Source: Anastrepha obliqua (Eukaryota; Arthropoda; Insecta; Diptera; Tephritidae). From it: 64,000 nucleotides of DNA. Every line of letters begins with the position of its first letter. Position 1 is the stretch's first letter. Both the position numbers and the translations under genes were made by a program. Below the pieces are notes generated by a model. The model worked only from the letters and a program-made list of their open reading frames with translations. It had not been told where the DNA came from and searched no databases. This document shows, piece after piece, positions 22,441-35,250 of this stretch. Where the stretch lies: positions 60,234,001-60,298,000 of the forward strand of contig NC_072893.1 of NCBI RefSeq assembly GCF_027943255.1, read 5' to 3'.

Positions 22441-24202
22441 AGTAGGTACAATAATTAAAAATTAATAAAAAATCATTAAAAAAAAATGTATAAAAATGCA
22501 AAACAATAACAAAAAATTTAGTTATTATTTTCAGAGCTTTCAGCTACCATTACCAGACATCTCATCTTCCCCAAAACTTTATCGTAAGTTAATTGACAGA
22601 TATTTGCTGAACCAGACATTATTAAATCACTTTTTATTTATCGACCGATTGTGTTCGTTAAAGCGCTAAATCAGGTATTGAGCGAACTGTTCTTTATGTA
22701 TGCGTGGGATGTATATTTTTAGCTTCACGGCAGGGAAACTGTTTCATTTTTATTGTAAGTAATAATAAAATGTTGCAAATATTTGAGCAAACAATAACCA
22801 ATAGAAAAAATAAGAAGCTTACTCGCTCTGTGTTATCCGGCATGCTCCTGAATTCAAGCTCGAAAGGGAGTGATTTGGTTTTTTGAGGCACATACATATA
22901 CAAATGTATGTATGTAGCTCAACGTGTTTTCAATCAAACTGGGATCTTACATAAGTTCACGCAGTATAAAAAAAAACGCAAATAAGGTAACACACAAAAC
23001 TGAGCTTAGCGGTTAGCTATAAAAAAAAAAAAAACAAAAAATACAAAAATATATGCGCACTCATACGTAAGATGAACTACCAAAATATGAAAGAAAATAC
23101 AACTTTAAAAGGTTTGCAACACACACATTTAAATATACGCATAGAAAATGTATTATGACGAGAGCGCGTGTGCACAGGTAAACGAAACTGAAAGTGAACA
23201 AATCAACAAAGGCTGCTGCTCAGCGTAGCCAACGGAGACCTACTATGAATCTATTGCCAACATTACAACAGCATCATCAGCAGCAGTTGTCATATTTAAG
23301 CCAAATGCCACAGATATATACATACATACATGCATACACTGAACCGACTTGCGCGTCTTCGAATCACAGACAAACTGCAAAAGTTGTCGACACCGTCTAT
23401 TTACAATGAAATCCATTCAACAAATAAAAGTTATGCAACACCTGCTGATGGTGACCTTTATATGCCTTCTCTTCGTGTTATCATCCCATACTTTGTCTGC
23501 TGGCGCAGACTTGACTTGGCTAATTGCTCGAAGCGGACGCCTAAGATCGACGCATGCAGCCGCTTTGCTTGTCCGACTTTTCTGTCGCATGCAATACTCT
23601 GATACTCTGCCCTCTTTTTACATTGAGCATTGTCTTAGACGCCGTTTTTACAACTGAACATTTCTTTTTCAATCTTCGTGTATATTTTTCTATACTTTGG
23701 CCTTCACAATGCTTCTCACTTAAATTGGGTTGGCTTCACCTAAATTGAGTTGGCTTCTGACTATGCATATTCCTGATTGATACTTTGCAGAGATTCTCAA
23801 TTGAGTTAACACAATCCTGCCAGGCAAGCTACACATACACATAGTACCAACCTAGTGGGTTCGAGGGAATTTGAAACCATAACTAATTCGCGTTCCTTCT
23901 CTTTTCCTTATAATCAGCCATTACATTTAGGACTGCAATGTCCCATTTTTCAGTAGTTTCGAATCAGTTGTAAATTCGACAAATTATATTGAATGAAAAG
24001 AAACTGAACAGTTGACTGGCTGGTACTAACGCCTTCAAGGCTACTGATGCTATGGTCGATGTGGTAGAGCGCTGAGCAATGACTCCGATGCGATTCTGCA
24101 GGTAGAAAAACAATTTCTAAATTTAATTTTACCCAGGCATTTCCGAAAATTGTATAAATGTTGTAACTTATTGAAAAGTTATCCAATAGATTACATATAA
24201 AT
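22441..24202. other. Intergenic, nothing firm
   Basis: AT-rich sequence with A-runs. A Gln/His-rich frame at 23194-23406 (QQHHQQQLSY) comes from CAG/CAT repeats and is not backed by splice sites. Confidence 0.4.
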
Positions 24203-24983
24203 AAAGGGTGATCAGATTGGAAGTACTTTTTCCAACAGAGTTTTTTTGACAGATCACTCGTGTCTACTGTCAAATCAAAAACAGAACTTTTTTCAGTATT
24301 CATTGATATTTTATTATGAAAAGACTTACACCTCAACAACGTTTACAAATCGTACAATTTTAGATATTACGAAAATCGACGCTCTGTGAAAAGTGTCAAT
24401 AAGCAAAATTGCCGCATTTGGGCTGAAGAGCCACCCAAAGCCATTCAAGAACAGCCATAACATAAATTGAAAACAACCGTTTGGTGCAGCCTATGGGCTG
24501 GAGGAATCATAGGCCCATATTTCTTCAAAGACAAGGCTGACGCCAATATAACAGTGAATGGCGAACGCTATAGCGGCTTGTTAAATGACTCTTTGATGCC
24601 GAAAATTAAAGCCCGTTATATCCACAACCCAGTGGATTGGCCACTAAGATCTGGTGATATAACACCTTTGGACTCTAATTTGTGAAGATATGTAAAGTCT
24701 AAATGCTTTGTGAATAAACCGGCTTCGATTGAAGCATTAGAAGCCAACATTACTAAAGATATTCACGAGATACCGACCGAAGTCCTGCAGCGAGTCATTC
24801 AAAATTTATATTTAGGGATGGTCGAATTACGGCGCAGTTGCGACTAATATTTAAAAAGGAATATCTTTTAAAAATAAATATCATGAATTGTTCTACACAA
24901 GAGTAACAACGATTGGGCAATTTAAATTTTCGTTGTTTTATTTCAATTTAAGATCCGATACCTCTAAATTGATCACCCCTTAT
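24203..24983 (+). mobile_element. Internally deleted Tc1/mariner-like element (family T1)
   Basis: The ends AGGGTGATCAGATTGG and, reversed, AAGGGGTGATCAATTT frame 780 bp. The start MKRLTPQQRLQIVQF is followed at once by KQNCRIW-like sequence, TVWCSLWAGGIIGPYFFKDK and ADANITVNGERYSGLLNDS, then a second deletion before HNPVDWPLRSGDITPLDSNL. Two deletions remove the first and second catalytic Asp regions. Confidence 0.7.
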
Positions 24984-26990
24984 TAGGATGGCACAAAAAT
25001 ATTTTTCTTTTCTAAAGTTATTCTATATATAAGACAATATAAGACATCTAGTGTTTTTATATTTTTTTATTAATATTTGTTTTGTTAATTTCAGTATTTA
25101 CCGTAACGCCAAAGCTTTGAAAATTGCCATTCAATTTCCATGGCAAAAATTCACTTTTCCGTAAAGTTGGTATAAAATGTTCGGAATAATTTAATCTAAT
25201 TTACCTTCAGAAGTGTTCAAAAAAATGTACCCTATGACTTATTAAAAATAAAAATTTACTATTTAATTTACTATTTTTTTTTAATTTAAGAATTAAAATG
25301 AACGGTTTCCTGACTATATTCTCGGGTTTAACACAGTCTTACTCTAAATACAAATGCCGCTAATCGAAACATGAGAAGTTATGGGACTCAGAACTGTTGA
25401 AATAGATACTTCGCAAGAAATTTATTTTATAAGTTTGGGTTTTCCCTGCAGGGTATTAACTTAAATGTTGCTAATGCGTGTATCAAAGTGTACACCCTTA
25501 CTCTGGCAGATACAGGCACGAATTGGAAAGTAAATAAGGAGTCAAAAAGAGATGTGAAATGTGCGTGATCATACATGAATACAAACTTTTGTTCGAGCAT
25601 ATAAAATTATATACCTGCATTGAGCCAAACGAAAATCTACGCCTAAAACCGTTAATAAGTTTGGCATACTTTGAATATTTTTGCTCTCACGGCTGGCGGG
25701 CGTTTGTAAAGTGTGCATTATATCTTATTAAATCTAAAGAGACATCTACAAAGGTAAGTGGTGTAGCCAATGTCACTATCAAATAGATAGATTTAAGTTT
25801 TAGCTCACATCGTCATAGTAGGTACCTCGTTCCCTAAGCATTCTGCTTGCCTGTATTAATAATATACTATAAATAAAAATAATAATAACAATAAAAATAA
25901 ACGATAAGTAAGTAGATGAAAAAAGTTACTACATACGCTAGCCTTCATACATATAACTTCTTTATATACATACATATGTTCTCCAGTCATTGGAATGCGT
26001 TCTGCTAATCATCGTATCATAATTCGAGCCAAACTCTTCTTCATCTGCTCCCCAATCACGAGTTCAATATTTCCACTTTGCAATCAGTTAAAACGATCAA
26101 CTGCGATCACTACAGGTATACCGAAGCGTGTGGGGTTGGGGTAGTCACAATGTAAAGTGACCAGTATAAAGTCAGCTTCTAGGCGGGTGGCGTTAGGCTA
26201 CATACCTATATTCTACTGGCCCTTTGGGGACGGAGCCGCTAGACGGGCGAGCCTTGCTTAGGACGAGAGGTATTGAAGTGCGCAGTAAAGAAAATAAATA
26301 CGTTAAACGTTATAAAAAGTAAGGCTTTTTTAACACCTGAAAAATTTTTCATAAAATCAAAAACGGATTTGACTTCTACTTGACGAAGAAATGCCGTCAT
26401 CTTCCGTCTTATCAAAATCAAAGTAATATTCGTCAGATCTGTCACTATCTAACGTATCATTTCTAGATCGCTTAGCCATCGTGCGTAGGATAAAATATAA
26501 AATACATAAAAAGCCTGCTGGTTCCTCTGGTAGTGAAATTCGTTCTGACTCTACCGTCGTCTCACATCGTAAGTTTACGACAGACGTCACGAACCTTGCA
26601 ACTACAAACTAATTTGGGCGGCTATATGCCCGCGAAACGATAAAACAGCCTTACGATTTCTGCTCATATAACTGGACTCATCAATGAAACCTGAAACAGA
26701 CTGCTGAATATTGAATTGCAGCCGGTGTGTAAGCTATATTCAAAGTTTTAAGTCTCTAGCTCATTAGTTGCTTAAGTCTCGGCTAAACAAGAAAGGGAGT
26801 AGAATCAAGGTGGTAAAATTGCTTACCTCATAAGACGTGTATTTCGAAATATTTTCTGTGTGTCGATGGTGACGATGATGATTAATTGCTATCCCGCCTA
26901 TCACTGGGCGAACAGTGCCAGATCAAATGATTGCTTTTGATATCGGGTTTCAGATTTTACCTTAACTTGTCATCAAGTCAGGTTTTCGCA
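24984..26990. other. Intergenic, with two weak ORFs
   Basis: Apart from the possible exon at 25538, a minus-strand frame at 26357-26479 begins MAKRSRNDTLDSDRSDEYYF and is acidic. No partner exon or family is recognised. Confidence 0.3.
25538..25753 (+). other. Possible coding exon of unknown gene
   Basis: A frame open from 25538 to a strong donor (AAG|GTAAGT at 25754) encodes, from ATG 25559, 65 residues including NENLRLKPLISLAYFEYFCS and HGWRAFVKCALYLIKSKE. Its residue mix looks like real protein and no transposon match is recognised. No acceptor in frame was found, so it would have to be a first exon. Confidence 0.25.
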
Positions 26991-27530
26991 TACAGGGTTG
27001 CCCATATTCGACGGACCCATCTGGCAACCCTGTATCTTTTGACAGAGACGTCAGATCGCTTAATGACATACCGCGTTGGAAGCGTCAGTCCAAGCAAGTT
27101 TTTACCACGGAACAGTACATGCCACGCAAGCGCTCCCAAATTGTTGAAATTTACATTCAACAAAAGAAGTCAATTGTAAAAACTCAACGTTCGTATAAAA
27201 AAATTAAATAATGTGAAAAGTCCGCCTTCTAAGAACACCATTAAACGTTTGTACGAAAGTTTTTCGACTGGTGATGCTCTTTCTAATCCAAAGAGGCCAA
27301 ATCAAAACCGACCAAGGCGATCGGATGAGAATATTGCTCTTGTACGGGTCAGTGTTGAGACGTCGCCAAGTACATCCCAAAATCGCCGTACTCAGCAGTT
27401 GGGCATTGCTCGGACCACTTTACAATGAATTATCCGCATTGATTTGCATTTATTCCCGTATAAGATTCAATTGACGAAAAGATTGTTGCCTGCGGACAAG
27501 CCTCGTCGAATGGAATGCTGCTATCTCGTC
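26991..27530 (+). pseudogene. Tc1/mariner-like N-terminal remnant (family T1)
   Basis: After a palindromic edge (ACAGGGTTGCC..GGCAACCCTGT, 26993-27032), frames give PRKRSQIVEIYIQQKKS, NTIKRLYESFSTGDAL, RRSDENIALVRVSVE and RRTQQLGIARTTLQ, then IRIDLHLFPYKIQLT. This is the DNA-binding half; it is then joined to a retrotransposon fragment. Confidence 0.55.
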
Positions 27531-27539
27531 AAGAGCTCC

Positions 27540-28010
27540 TTAAATGTGTTCTATTTCTATATGGCGATGATCTAACATTTTTTTCTGAAATAAGAGGTTT
27601 ATATGGCTTATCGACGCTTCAATTAGAACTTAACGAATTTTGTAATTCGTGTGCTAGGAACCGCTACATAAAAACTTTTTCTAAGATATTGAATTCTCTG
27701 GGGCTTCTTATTTCTCTATCGTGCAATCAACATAAACAGATTTGAAAGAATCCAAGCGATCGTTCTCCTTTTTAATATGCGTTTTCTTAACTTTTTTGGC
27801 CCGATTTCATCCTACGAGTCATGATGCTATGAACTAGTTTATTAGCATTAGCAAATAGAAGAACTCTTTTGTCAAAGTCGTTAATTTTTTATGTGGTTTT
27901 CAACAAGATTGATTGTCTTTTCTTTTTCAGCGAATAAATATTATAATATGTGGAAATTTCCATAATTAAGAGGTGTTTCATGTTAGTATGAACCCTGATT
28001 CAATGATAAA
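27540..28010 (+). pseudogene. Jockey-like reverse transcriptase fragment, C-terminal part
   Basis: FLYGDDLTFFSEI (a YxDD box), STLQLELNEFCNSCARNR, then in other frames INRFERIQA and SYES. It resembles the larger copy at 61080 and is frameshifted. Confidence 0.5.
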
Positions 28011-28429
28011 AGGTTTACTCAGCAAGCATCTTTCTCGTTCTCTCTTGACAAATCGGCTCCCTTAGCAAGACATTGGTCAAAATGGTCTGCTTACGAGCAA
28101 CAACTCGCTAAAGTGTTCTCATCGGTATGTTCAGGACTGTCTGTAGGATGGCATGAAATACATACCGCTCAAATCAGGACATGATACAGTACTTGACGCA
28201 ATCCGAGATCGATGAGTGGAGAATTTACAAAACTTTATTTCTTATGATGTGGTGATTTAGAAGGAATTCATGTTTTGCAAAGAGCTAGCATTTACCAAAG
28301 AGCTCCAACAGGGAGAATAATTGGATAGTCCCGACTAGATTTATAACATTACATACCTCATCATAAAAAAGTTGGGATTGACGGAACTTGTTTCCAATGA
28401 GCCCACCTTCCCATGGATGGATGAAGTGT

Positions 28430-28640
28430 CCAGAGGAGGTTTAGCAAAGCACAATGCCAGCATGAAAAATCTCCTCATAAAAAACCATCTGCCGGAATCG
28501 GCTTAAAACCTACAGTTTTTGTAAAACCTACGGTTCCATTTGTGGAACACCATCAAGACAAATGCAAATAGGAGGGAAATCTCGGCCAAACACCTAACAG
28601 AATTTTACGTGCCAATTATTTATTTATTTTTAACAAAATA
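28430..28640 (+). mobile_element. SINE copy, 5' truncated
   Basis: It begins within the body (GCATGAAAAATCTCCTCATA), continues TCCATTTGTGGAACACCATC and CGGCCAAACACCTAACA, and ends CCAATTATTTATTTA. The tRNA-like head is absent. Confidence 0.65.
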
Positions 28641-30079
28641 GTTTCATATTGGCGAAACTTCGCGATCGGTTTTAAATTTAATAATTAACTTACAAAATAA
28701 AATCTTGAATTAAGTAAAATAATTTCTTGTTTTATTATTAGACTTGGCAATTTCCGCTAATAACTTTTATTTGTACCATTATTTACATTCAAATATTAAT
28801 TAAAATTTATTTTTTGAACCGTTCGCAGTTTGTTTCCATTTAAGTAAGAAAATCCTTTTGTGCTACCATTTTCCCCAAAAAGGGTTTAATTTGTTCCACT
28901 TTATCCAACTTTTTAAATACAACCTTTTGTAAGGGAGTGTCAAAAATCGAATGCCACTAGTGAGCAAACCTTTAATAATTGAATCATGGCATTAACCTAC
29001 GGAGTCTACGGTGCTATTGATCCGCTAAATGAACTCTCAGGTTAAACTTTTTGTAAATTTTTTTTGGATTCAGATTTACGTTACCTTAAAATTAAAACTA
29101 AAAAAATATTTTTTGTGGAATAATTATTTAATGTGTATAAAATACTTAAGTCTCAAGCGTATGTTTTCTACATTAAACAAAACTAAAAAAAGATATAAAT
29201 AATACGTTCTCGATTGTATTGAAACTTCAGGATTACAAGCAAAGGTAAGGTCGCTGATCTGGAGAATTACAGAGATACTTAAAAAGTAACACTTTCCACG
29301 CACCTCAACTTGATTGTAGGTATAAATACTTAATGGAAGAATTAAGTCGAAAAGTGCACGCTATGGTAAGAAGCTCCGTAGCTATGTATGAAAGAATAAG
29401 TAACTGAAGCAGGAAAGCTTAAAGAAGGGCAAGAAAAATACATACATACCTACGTATGCGGAAGTGCAAATGCACATAGGGGTATGCAAATTTAGCCACA
29501 AACATGAGTATGTCGACACAGCATTGGTTTTTGGAATCCAATTTTCTTCACACACACATACATATATATGAGCATAAATGCATTCGCATATACACGTAAA
29601 TTGAAAAGCATCTATGCTGCATGCACTGTAGTACTGGTAATAGCCAGCCCAACGGCAAAAACACGCACCGGACAGTTAACTACAACTACTACTAAGCTTA
29701 TAGACATATACAGTTACTCACACATCTAATCACATGTTCACGAATTTCCAAGTATTTATGAACATAAATATTTTCTTTGAAACAACTTTCAAATGCTTGT
29801 GATTCTAAACCTTTAAACCTCTTGAAATATGAAGTTAGTTAAAGTAAATAACCTTTTGTCATGACTTTATTGTAGGGATCATCGCATTTGATCATTTCTG
29901 AGAGTTCAATGCTATAAGAAAATCTTTGGAAGCTTAATAAGTACTAACCGACTACAACCGTTTTACTGGTTCTGGCTTCAAGCGGCATGCAGCTGCAACT
30001 GCATAACAGATGGCCTTGTACAGCAAAGCACGACTAAGCAGATTCCTTCTAAAGGAGAACTCATTGGTATATGGTAAGC
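28641..30079. other. Intergenic, nothing recognised
   Basis: AT-rich sequence with ATAC-type short repeats near 29430-29590. No coding frame or transposon motif. Confidence 0.4.
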
Positions 30080-30450
30080 AAGCAGCTAACTACTACTTAA
30101 GGAACTTACTCTTAGCCACGCTAGTTAAAGATGTAATTAAAAGACAAATTATCGGACCTTAAAGTAAACTTGATCGAAATGGGGCCAAACTGTGTATTCT
30201 GTAAAATGAAGGCATATAACTTGACATCGGGTACTAGACGGTACTACGGGAAAGAAACCATTTTTCATCTTCTCCATTACTATCCTGAAGTAGACTTCGG
30301 TATATGATCACACCTTTCCAAGATGCTCTAAATTAAGTCGGGAACATTTATTTAGTTGTGCAAGGAGGCTAGAACTGTAATACAGCAGGCAAAACTAGAA
30401 ATGATCAAATATATCTCCAACATTTTAGACTACTGACGCAAAAGGGTACA
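30080..30450 (+). pseudogene. Retrotransposon C-terminal tail remnant
   Basis: NGAKLCIL is followed by a Cys/His-like CVFCKMKA..TIFHLLHYYPE, similar in layout to the tail at 5880-6060. It is broken and short. Confidence 0.35.
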
Positions 30451-30499
30451 GAGGATGATGCAAAAGAAAAAAAAACAGTTGCCACCTATTTTTAAGTAA

Positions 30500-30970
30500 A
30501 ACCCCAGAAAAAATAATGGGGGGGATCAATTAGCCAATTGATGAACACTCACCGGGACATCCCAATTTTCAAATTTCTCTTTCACAACTTCGAGCCCTGG
30601 TCACTTGTATGGCATATAGTGACATACTGTTGGAAGCACAACACGGAGATATCGATGTTGTCGAGCTCTGACTGCAGAAAGTCGGTTAACATCTCTCCGT
30701 ACCGAGAATCACTGATGATAATAATGCCGCCTTTTTCGTTTCGATAGAAATACAATCAGTTGCTGCCGCCATGCCATAAATCCCACCAAACAGACAATCT
30801 TTGGTGATGCATTGATGTTTGACCAAAAACTTGGAGAATGGGCATTCTGCTTGTTGACATAGTCGCTGAACTAAAAATAAACCTTATCCGAGAAGATGAT
30901 TTTGCGAGGTCCTTCTTTACGCATTCGATTATCTGGAACTAAGCTGGAATTTCGATACTATTTTTTAATA
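30500..30970 (-). pseudogene. Tc1/mariner-like transposase remnant (family T1)
   Basis: Minus-strand frames give KIIFSDKVYF (first Asp region), DYVNKQNA, RNEKGGIIIISDSRYGEML and TDFLQSELDNIDISVLCFQQ then YVTICHTSD, where intact members have QQDGATCHT. Heavily mutated. Confidence 0.5.
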
Positions 30971-31902
30971 ATTTGAAATTAATGATATTGTGCTAATAAT
31001 AATATTAATAATTTGAATAATGGATGAGTGATGAAATGGGCTGAACTGACTGAATATTTTGACAGCAGGATGTTATTGGCAAGATTGACAGCTGCTGAAC
31101 ATAACTTACTGGACTTAACTGGAAAAACTATCCTTACTATCTGGTAACCGTATAAGAACAGAATCATGCACCGAAATTGCGCGCGAATATAACCACCTTT
31201 TTACTTGTTTTTCATAAAAGCGATCGAATGTGTGGCTCACTGTATACGTGTAGTATGAATGCGTATGTGTAACAAGACCAAAAACCGTAAGCAAGTTCAA
31301 ATCGAACAAAAAGGCCGCTTAATTAAAGCAATACTGTAAGCACTTACTACATTTACTGCATATGTATGTATGTACGTTTGTATGTATGTGAATATGCATG
31401 TGCACTGAACATACTTGTGCATACATGGGTATATATGTAATTGGCTATGTACACATATTTAGTGGTAACTGGTAATAAGAAGAAACGATGCTCTGCACTC
31501 AGCATCAAAAGCAACAACTGCAACAACTGCAACGATACCAACGGTTACAAAATGAGCAAATAAAAGCAAATTACGTGTTTTTTGACCAATATCAACTTTT
31601 TACTTGAGCTGCTACCACGATGAAAGAGCAGCTAATACGTGAAATATACATCTCAACATAAAACCAGCTGAACAAAAGCAACAGCAAAACACTGTATGCA
31701 TTTCGTATCATCGCCATTGTTGATTGCATTACGGCGTGTAACCAAAGCCGGGAAGTGATTTTATTGAGACGAACGAGAAGTGCTGATGGGATGATCGAAT
31801 GGGCAAGTAGCCAAGTACTAGTAAAGCAAAAAGTCCAACTGAGCCCAACGCTTAGCAGTTGTCTGAACTTTTCAGCTTAACTCGAAAGAAGAAAACCGCT
31901 TT

Positions 31903-31936
31903 TCAGTTCACTTTCGTTGGTCAATCAGTAAAGTCG
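31903..31936 (+). promoter_or_regulatory. Candidate core promoter (Inr + DPE) of gene B
   Basis: TCAGTT at 31903-31908 matches the Drosophila initiator TCAGTY. With the A at 31905 as +1, positions +28 to +32 (31932-31936) read AGTCG, an exact match to the downstream promoter element RGWYV at its required spacing. A GA-rich tract, like GAGA-factor sites, follows near 32008-32032. This would give gene B a leader of about 1.1 kb. Both motifs are short, so chance is not excluded. Confidence 0.4.
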
Positions 31937-33028
31937 CGTACGACTCTAGACATCCTTAAATTAGATAGGCAAATAAGATTTGCTAAATTTTAGCCCAACA
32001 GAGATTCAAGAGAGTGAGAGAGAGAGAAAGAAACCAAAATCCAAACCAAAAGAATACATATCTCTCAGCAAATTGGGTACCCCAAATAGCGTAGAGACAA
32101 ATATTTCGATTGCGCTCACGCCAAACTATTGACGCCACAGTCAAAATGAAGTGCATGTCGGCCAACGTCGTCCAACTCTGGTAACAACGTATTTTTACAA
32201 CAAACCGCGCCGCGCAACCGCAATTCGAATTTGTGCTATCGCACAAATCGGTCGACAACGCTCGCGCACGTTACACACTGGCCCGCTCACTGGCTGACAA
32301 ACTAGTCACAATACGCCAAAAACGAATTTCAGCTTGTGATCGTTAAACAACATAAATACCGCAATAGTACACAGTGCCCGTAAATAAGGAAAGTAAAAGT
32401 GCTCTTCCTCAGGTGTTACATACGACGTTGAAGTATGGAGATGGTTCGTATTACGAAACAATCATAAGAAAATCGTAAATAATATACATACAGGCAAATA
32501 CGTAATAGGCTTAACATTCAAAATAGTAACGACTAACAGAAATATGAAAATAACGGTAAAGTGAATGATTTATTGAATTGATTAGCCACTGAAGTTCATT
32601 AGTTACGAGCAAACTCCGTCCTTTCATTTCCTGCCTATTTTTGAAGCGGATGCGATCGATCGACTTTGGTTTTTATCATATGCATAAATAAATTTATATA
32701 CGTATAACTGTATGTATTTATGCCTACGCACTTGCTGAATATAAAAAATAAATAAAGTGTGAACGCGTTTAAGTGAAATCCAACGAATTAATAGATGTCA
32801 ACCAACCAATGAGTGCTAATTTGAATTTGACCCAAATTGTACGAAATTGAACTGAGTTAATATTAGCATAGAAATACGGCTAAAAGTTTAAGAAAATATA
32901 ATCAAATAAATAAATCATAAACCAAAGTGTATATCAAAATCTGAACGAGCGTAAAAGAGGGTGCAGATTTTTACTTTAAATTAATTTTTACTAGTGAATA
33001 CGAGTAACTCAACGACATTTCAAGCACA
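31937..33028 (+). other. Probable 5' leader of gene B
   Basis: No coding frame or transposon is recognised here. The stretch is rich in short AT tracts and carries a GA-rich run near 32010. If the Inr/DPE pair is real, this is transcribed leader, perhaps with a small intron; a CTTCCTCAG|GT site at about 32404-32414 is acceptor-like. Confidence 0.3.
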
Positions 33029-33425
33029 ATGTATCCCCCGCGAATATCACTCAAATCCCATATTGGGTCATATTTCGTTCTTTTATTGGCTATTGCGAAA
33101 ATAGCTCAGATTGAGGCGGCCATCAGCAATGGTGACCTACCAAAATCTTCTAACTCAACCTTGGCTGCAATGACTTCCAGTCATAGCACCATTAATCTCC
33201 ATCGACCTGAACAGCTAACTCGAGATATGAATACCAGCAGAGTGATGTCGACACAGTGGAACCCTCAGAATGCAGTACGCCTGAAGGATGTGTTGAATAT
33301 CTTTGATATAGCGCACGTTGCAGACCGTTGGAGCAGCATCCAGCAGGCGATTGGTGATAATTGCTCCCAGGATTTAGACATGTATATACGTGGCTTGAAT
33401 GCGGGCAATATCTGGGCGTTGAAAA
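33029..33425 (+). CDS. First coding exon of a second nrf-6-like protein (gene B)
   Basis: The ATG at 33029 (AGCACAATG context) opens 132 codons ending in a strong donor (AAAA|GTAAGT, exon end 33425, phase 1). Residues about 10-30 form a hydrophobic signal peptide (SYFVLLLAIAKIAQIEAA). The next 70 residues are Ser/Thr/Asn-rich and low in conservation. The last 30 residues match the start of the extracellular NRF domain: a Cys followed by QDLDMYIRGL and GNIWALK. A split codon A|TG would give the family's usual Met after WALK. The rest of the NRF domain and the acyltransferase-3 membrane domain should follow, but I could not find these exons up to 64000, so the intron may exceed 30 kb or the gene may be broken. 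It lies on the same strand as gene A, 20 kb downstream, suggesting a small cluster of paralogues. Confidence 0.7.
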
Positions 33426-35119
33426 GTAAGTTTTTTTAAATTGCACTTGAAATCAATTAATAATCATTCAAATGGCGGAATTGTGAAATGTTGGTACTCG
33501 TTTGCGCGCACACACAAACAGCTATGCGTATTAATGTGGATGTATGTGAAGGTATGTATGTGTTACTGCATTTTGCATCTGCTGTTTGGAGTAAACGCCG
33601 AAAAAACTGGTACATGCCTACTTATGTGCATATCTACATACCTTTTGCGTGTGTGTTTGTGCGAAGCGTTACTTTAGGATGTGTCATACTCAGACGTGTG
33701 TGGCAACAAAAAACAAGGAAAACTTGCACATAGTGTATACGCAATCGTCGGTTTGTCCCCTTATACAATTTTTTGCGTCAACTGTCGTTTCAGCAACTAC
33801 GCTTGGCGTTTTGCCATCATATTTTTTAGCAGCACCCGAACGCATTAATGTTTATCGTAGTATGTAGATGTGTTGGTATGTTTATTTGGAACAAGGAACT
33901 TGCATTTTTCTGTTTTGTTAATAAATCGCACAAGGACAATCAAAAGAAGGGAAAGTAAAGCCATTAAAGAGAAATAAATTTGTGTAGGTGCTCGTATTAC
34001 GTATTTAGACTTCTGCTACGAATTTTTCTTCTTCTAGTTGAGCGCAGTAAACGCCAGAGCTAAAAAGATATACAAATTTATACTTACTTAGCTGGCAACT
34101 ACAACCGATGGCCGGTCTTGGCCTGAACCAAAATGTTGCGCCAATCGCCTCTGCGAGTTTCCTTTTATCTTTTTCCAGTCAGTAAGCTACAACTTTGCAG
34201 GCTTGTTGTCAATTTCATTGGGGCAAGATTTTTACGTGGCCGGTCTCAAACTGAGCGCACAACCAGATATCCTGAGTTAATTTTCCTTTTCACATTAGCT
34301 TGCTCTCAAACGGATGCTCGAGAGCTACCCAGAGGATTTTTAGGCGAAGCCCGGAAGTTGTGAGCTGCTTGGACCGTCCTGGCCCCAAGTGAATGGAATC
34401 AAGTACTATCCCCACTTGCATGGACTTCTACATACGGAACCATCTTCCGAAGAAAAAAACGCGACAACTTTTTCAACCTCTTCCTGACTTGCATGCCGCG
34501 AATGATGTGCTTTATATTGAGTTCCTAGTCTCAAATAGTTGTTGGCTTATTCACATGAGCCAATGGCTTCAAAAGCCACACAAAAATCCAGAATTGTCTA
34601 ATCGCATGATCTTGAAGGCCAGTCCTTCGACCCATTACTGGAAGTAATCTTGTCCCTAACAGATTTCTTCATTAAATCGATGTTTTACCGCTCGGTACAG
34701 AAGAATTCAAGTGTCTTTCAAACATGTTTTACATCAAATTTTCTCAACCCATGACGAGAAGGACACTTTTGGTGTTCAAATTCGTGTTCAGTGCACAAAA
34801 ATTCAGTGGAAACCAGTCCCATATACCAAAGAACGTGAATTTCGTAAACCTGTGTTATTGAACAGAAAACGCGAATTTATGTAAAATGAATTAGCGCCAC
34901 TCCTATTACTAATATATTTAGCCTGACGAAAAAAATCGTAGTAGATCGCATTACGGTACTCAAGGAAAATGGCCAAGAAAATTTTCATTTGGCATTGACT
35001 TTGTGTGTTTTGGGGGTTTAGATCCTCTAAAATCGCTATTCTACTGATTATCGATAGATATTAATAGATCCTTGTGTCGTCACTGATAATAATTCCTTCG
35101 AAAACATTTTGCCCCGAAA
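33426..35119 (+). other. Start of gene B intron 1
   Basis: TG/ATGT-rich sequence follows the donor. Frames at 34133-34650 are open in short runs (FLGEARKL, AAWTVLAPSEWNQVL) but have no identifiable family. No NRF-domain exon is seen. Confidence 0.35.
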
Positions 35120-35250
35120 AACATTTTTTTAACTCGTCTCATCCCAAAACATCGTACCAATAGCGGTTGCTACCTCCATGATACTCACGGGGCGATCTCC
35201 GAGTACAATTTTCTTAACTTTCTCGATGTTCAACAGTCGCAGAGACGAAT
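35120..35250 (-). pseudogene. Possible mariner helix-turn-helix remnant
   Basis: LLNIEKVKKIVLGDRPVSIM then EVATAIGTMF resembles the second helix-turn-helix of mariner transposases (..VKKLVLEDRR..REIA..LGI). No further parts are clear. Confidence 0.35.

Noticed and set aside
23194..23409. Gln/His-rich frame that could be a polyQ exon
   Set aside because: Produced by CAG/CAT repeats; no donor, acceptor or conserved flank.
26357..26590. Acidic minus-strand protein start
   Set aside because: Short, no family, no further exon; kept only as a note under the 24984-26990 stretch.
33441..33867. Continuation of gene B in the next frames
   Set aside because: TG/CA-rich repeats drive these frames; they lack NRF-domain residues and the strong donor at 33425 precedes them.
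34133..34647. Two overlapping + frames as a gene
   Set aside because: No recognisable domain, stop codons between them and no splice sites in phase.
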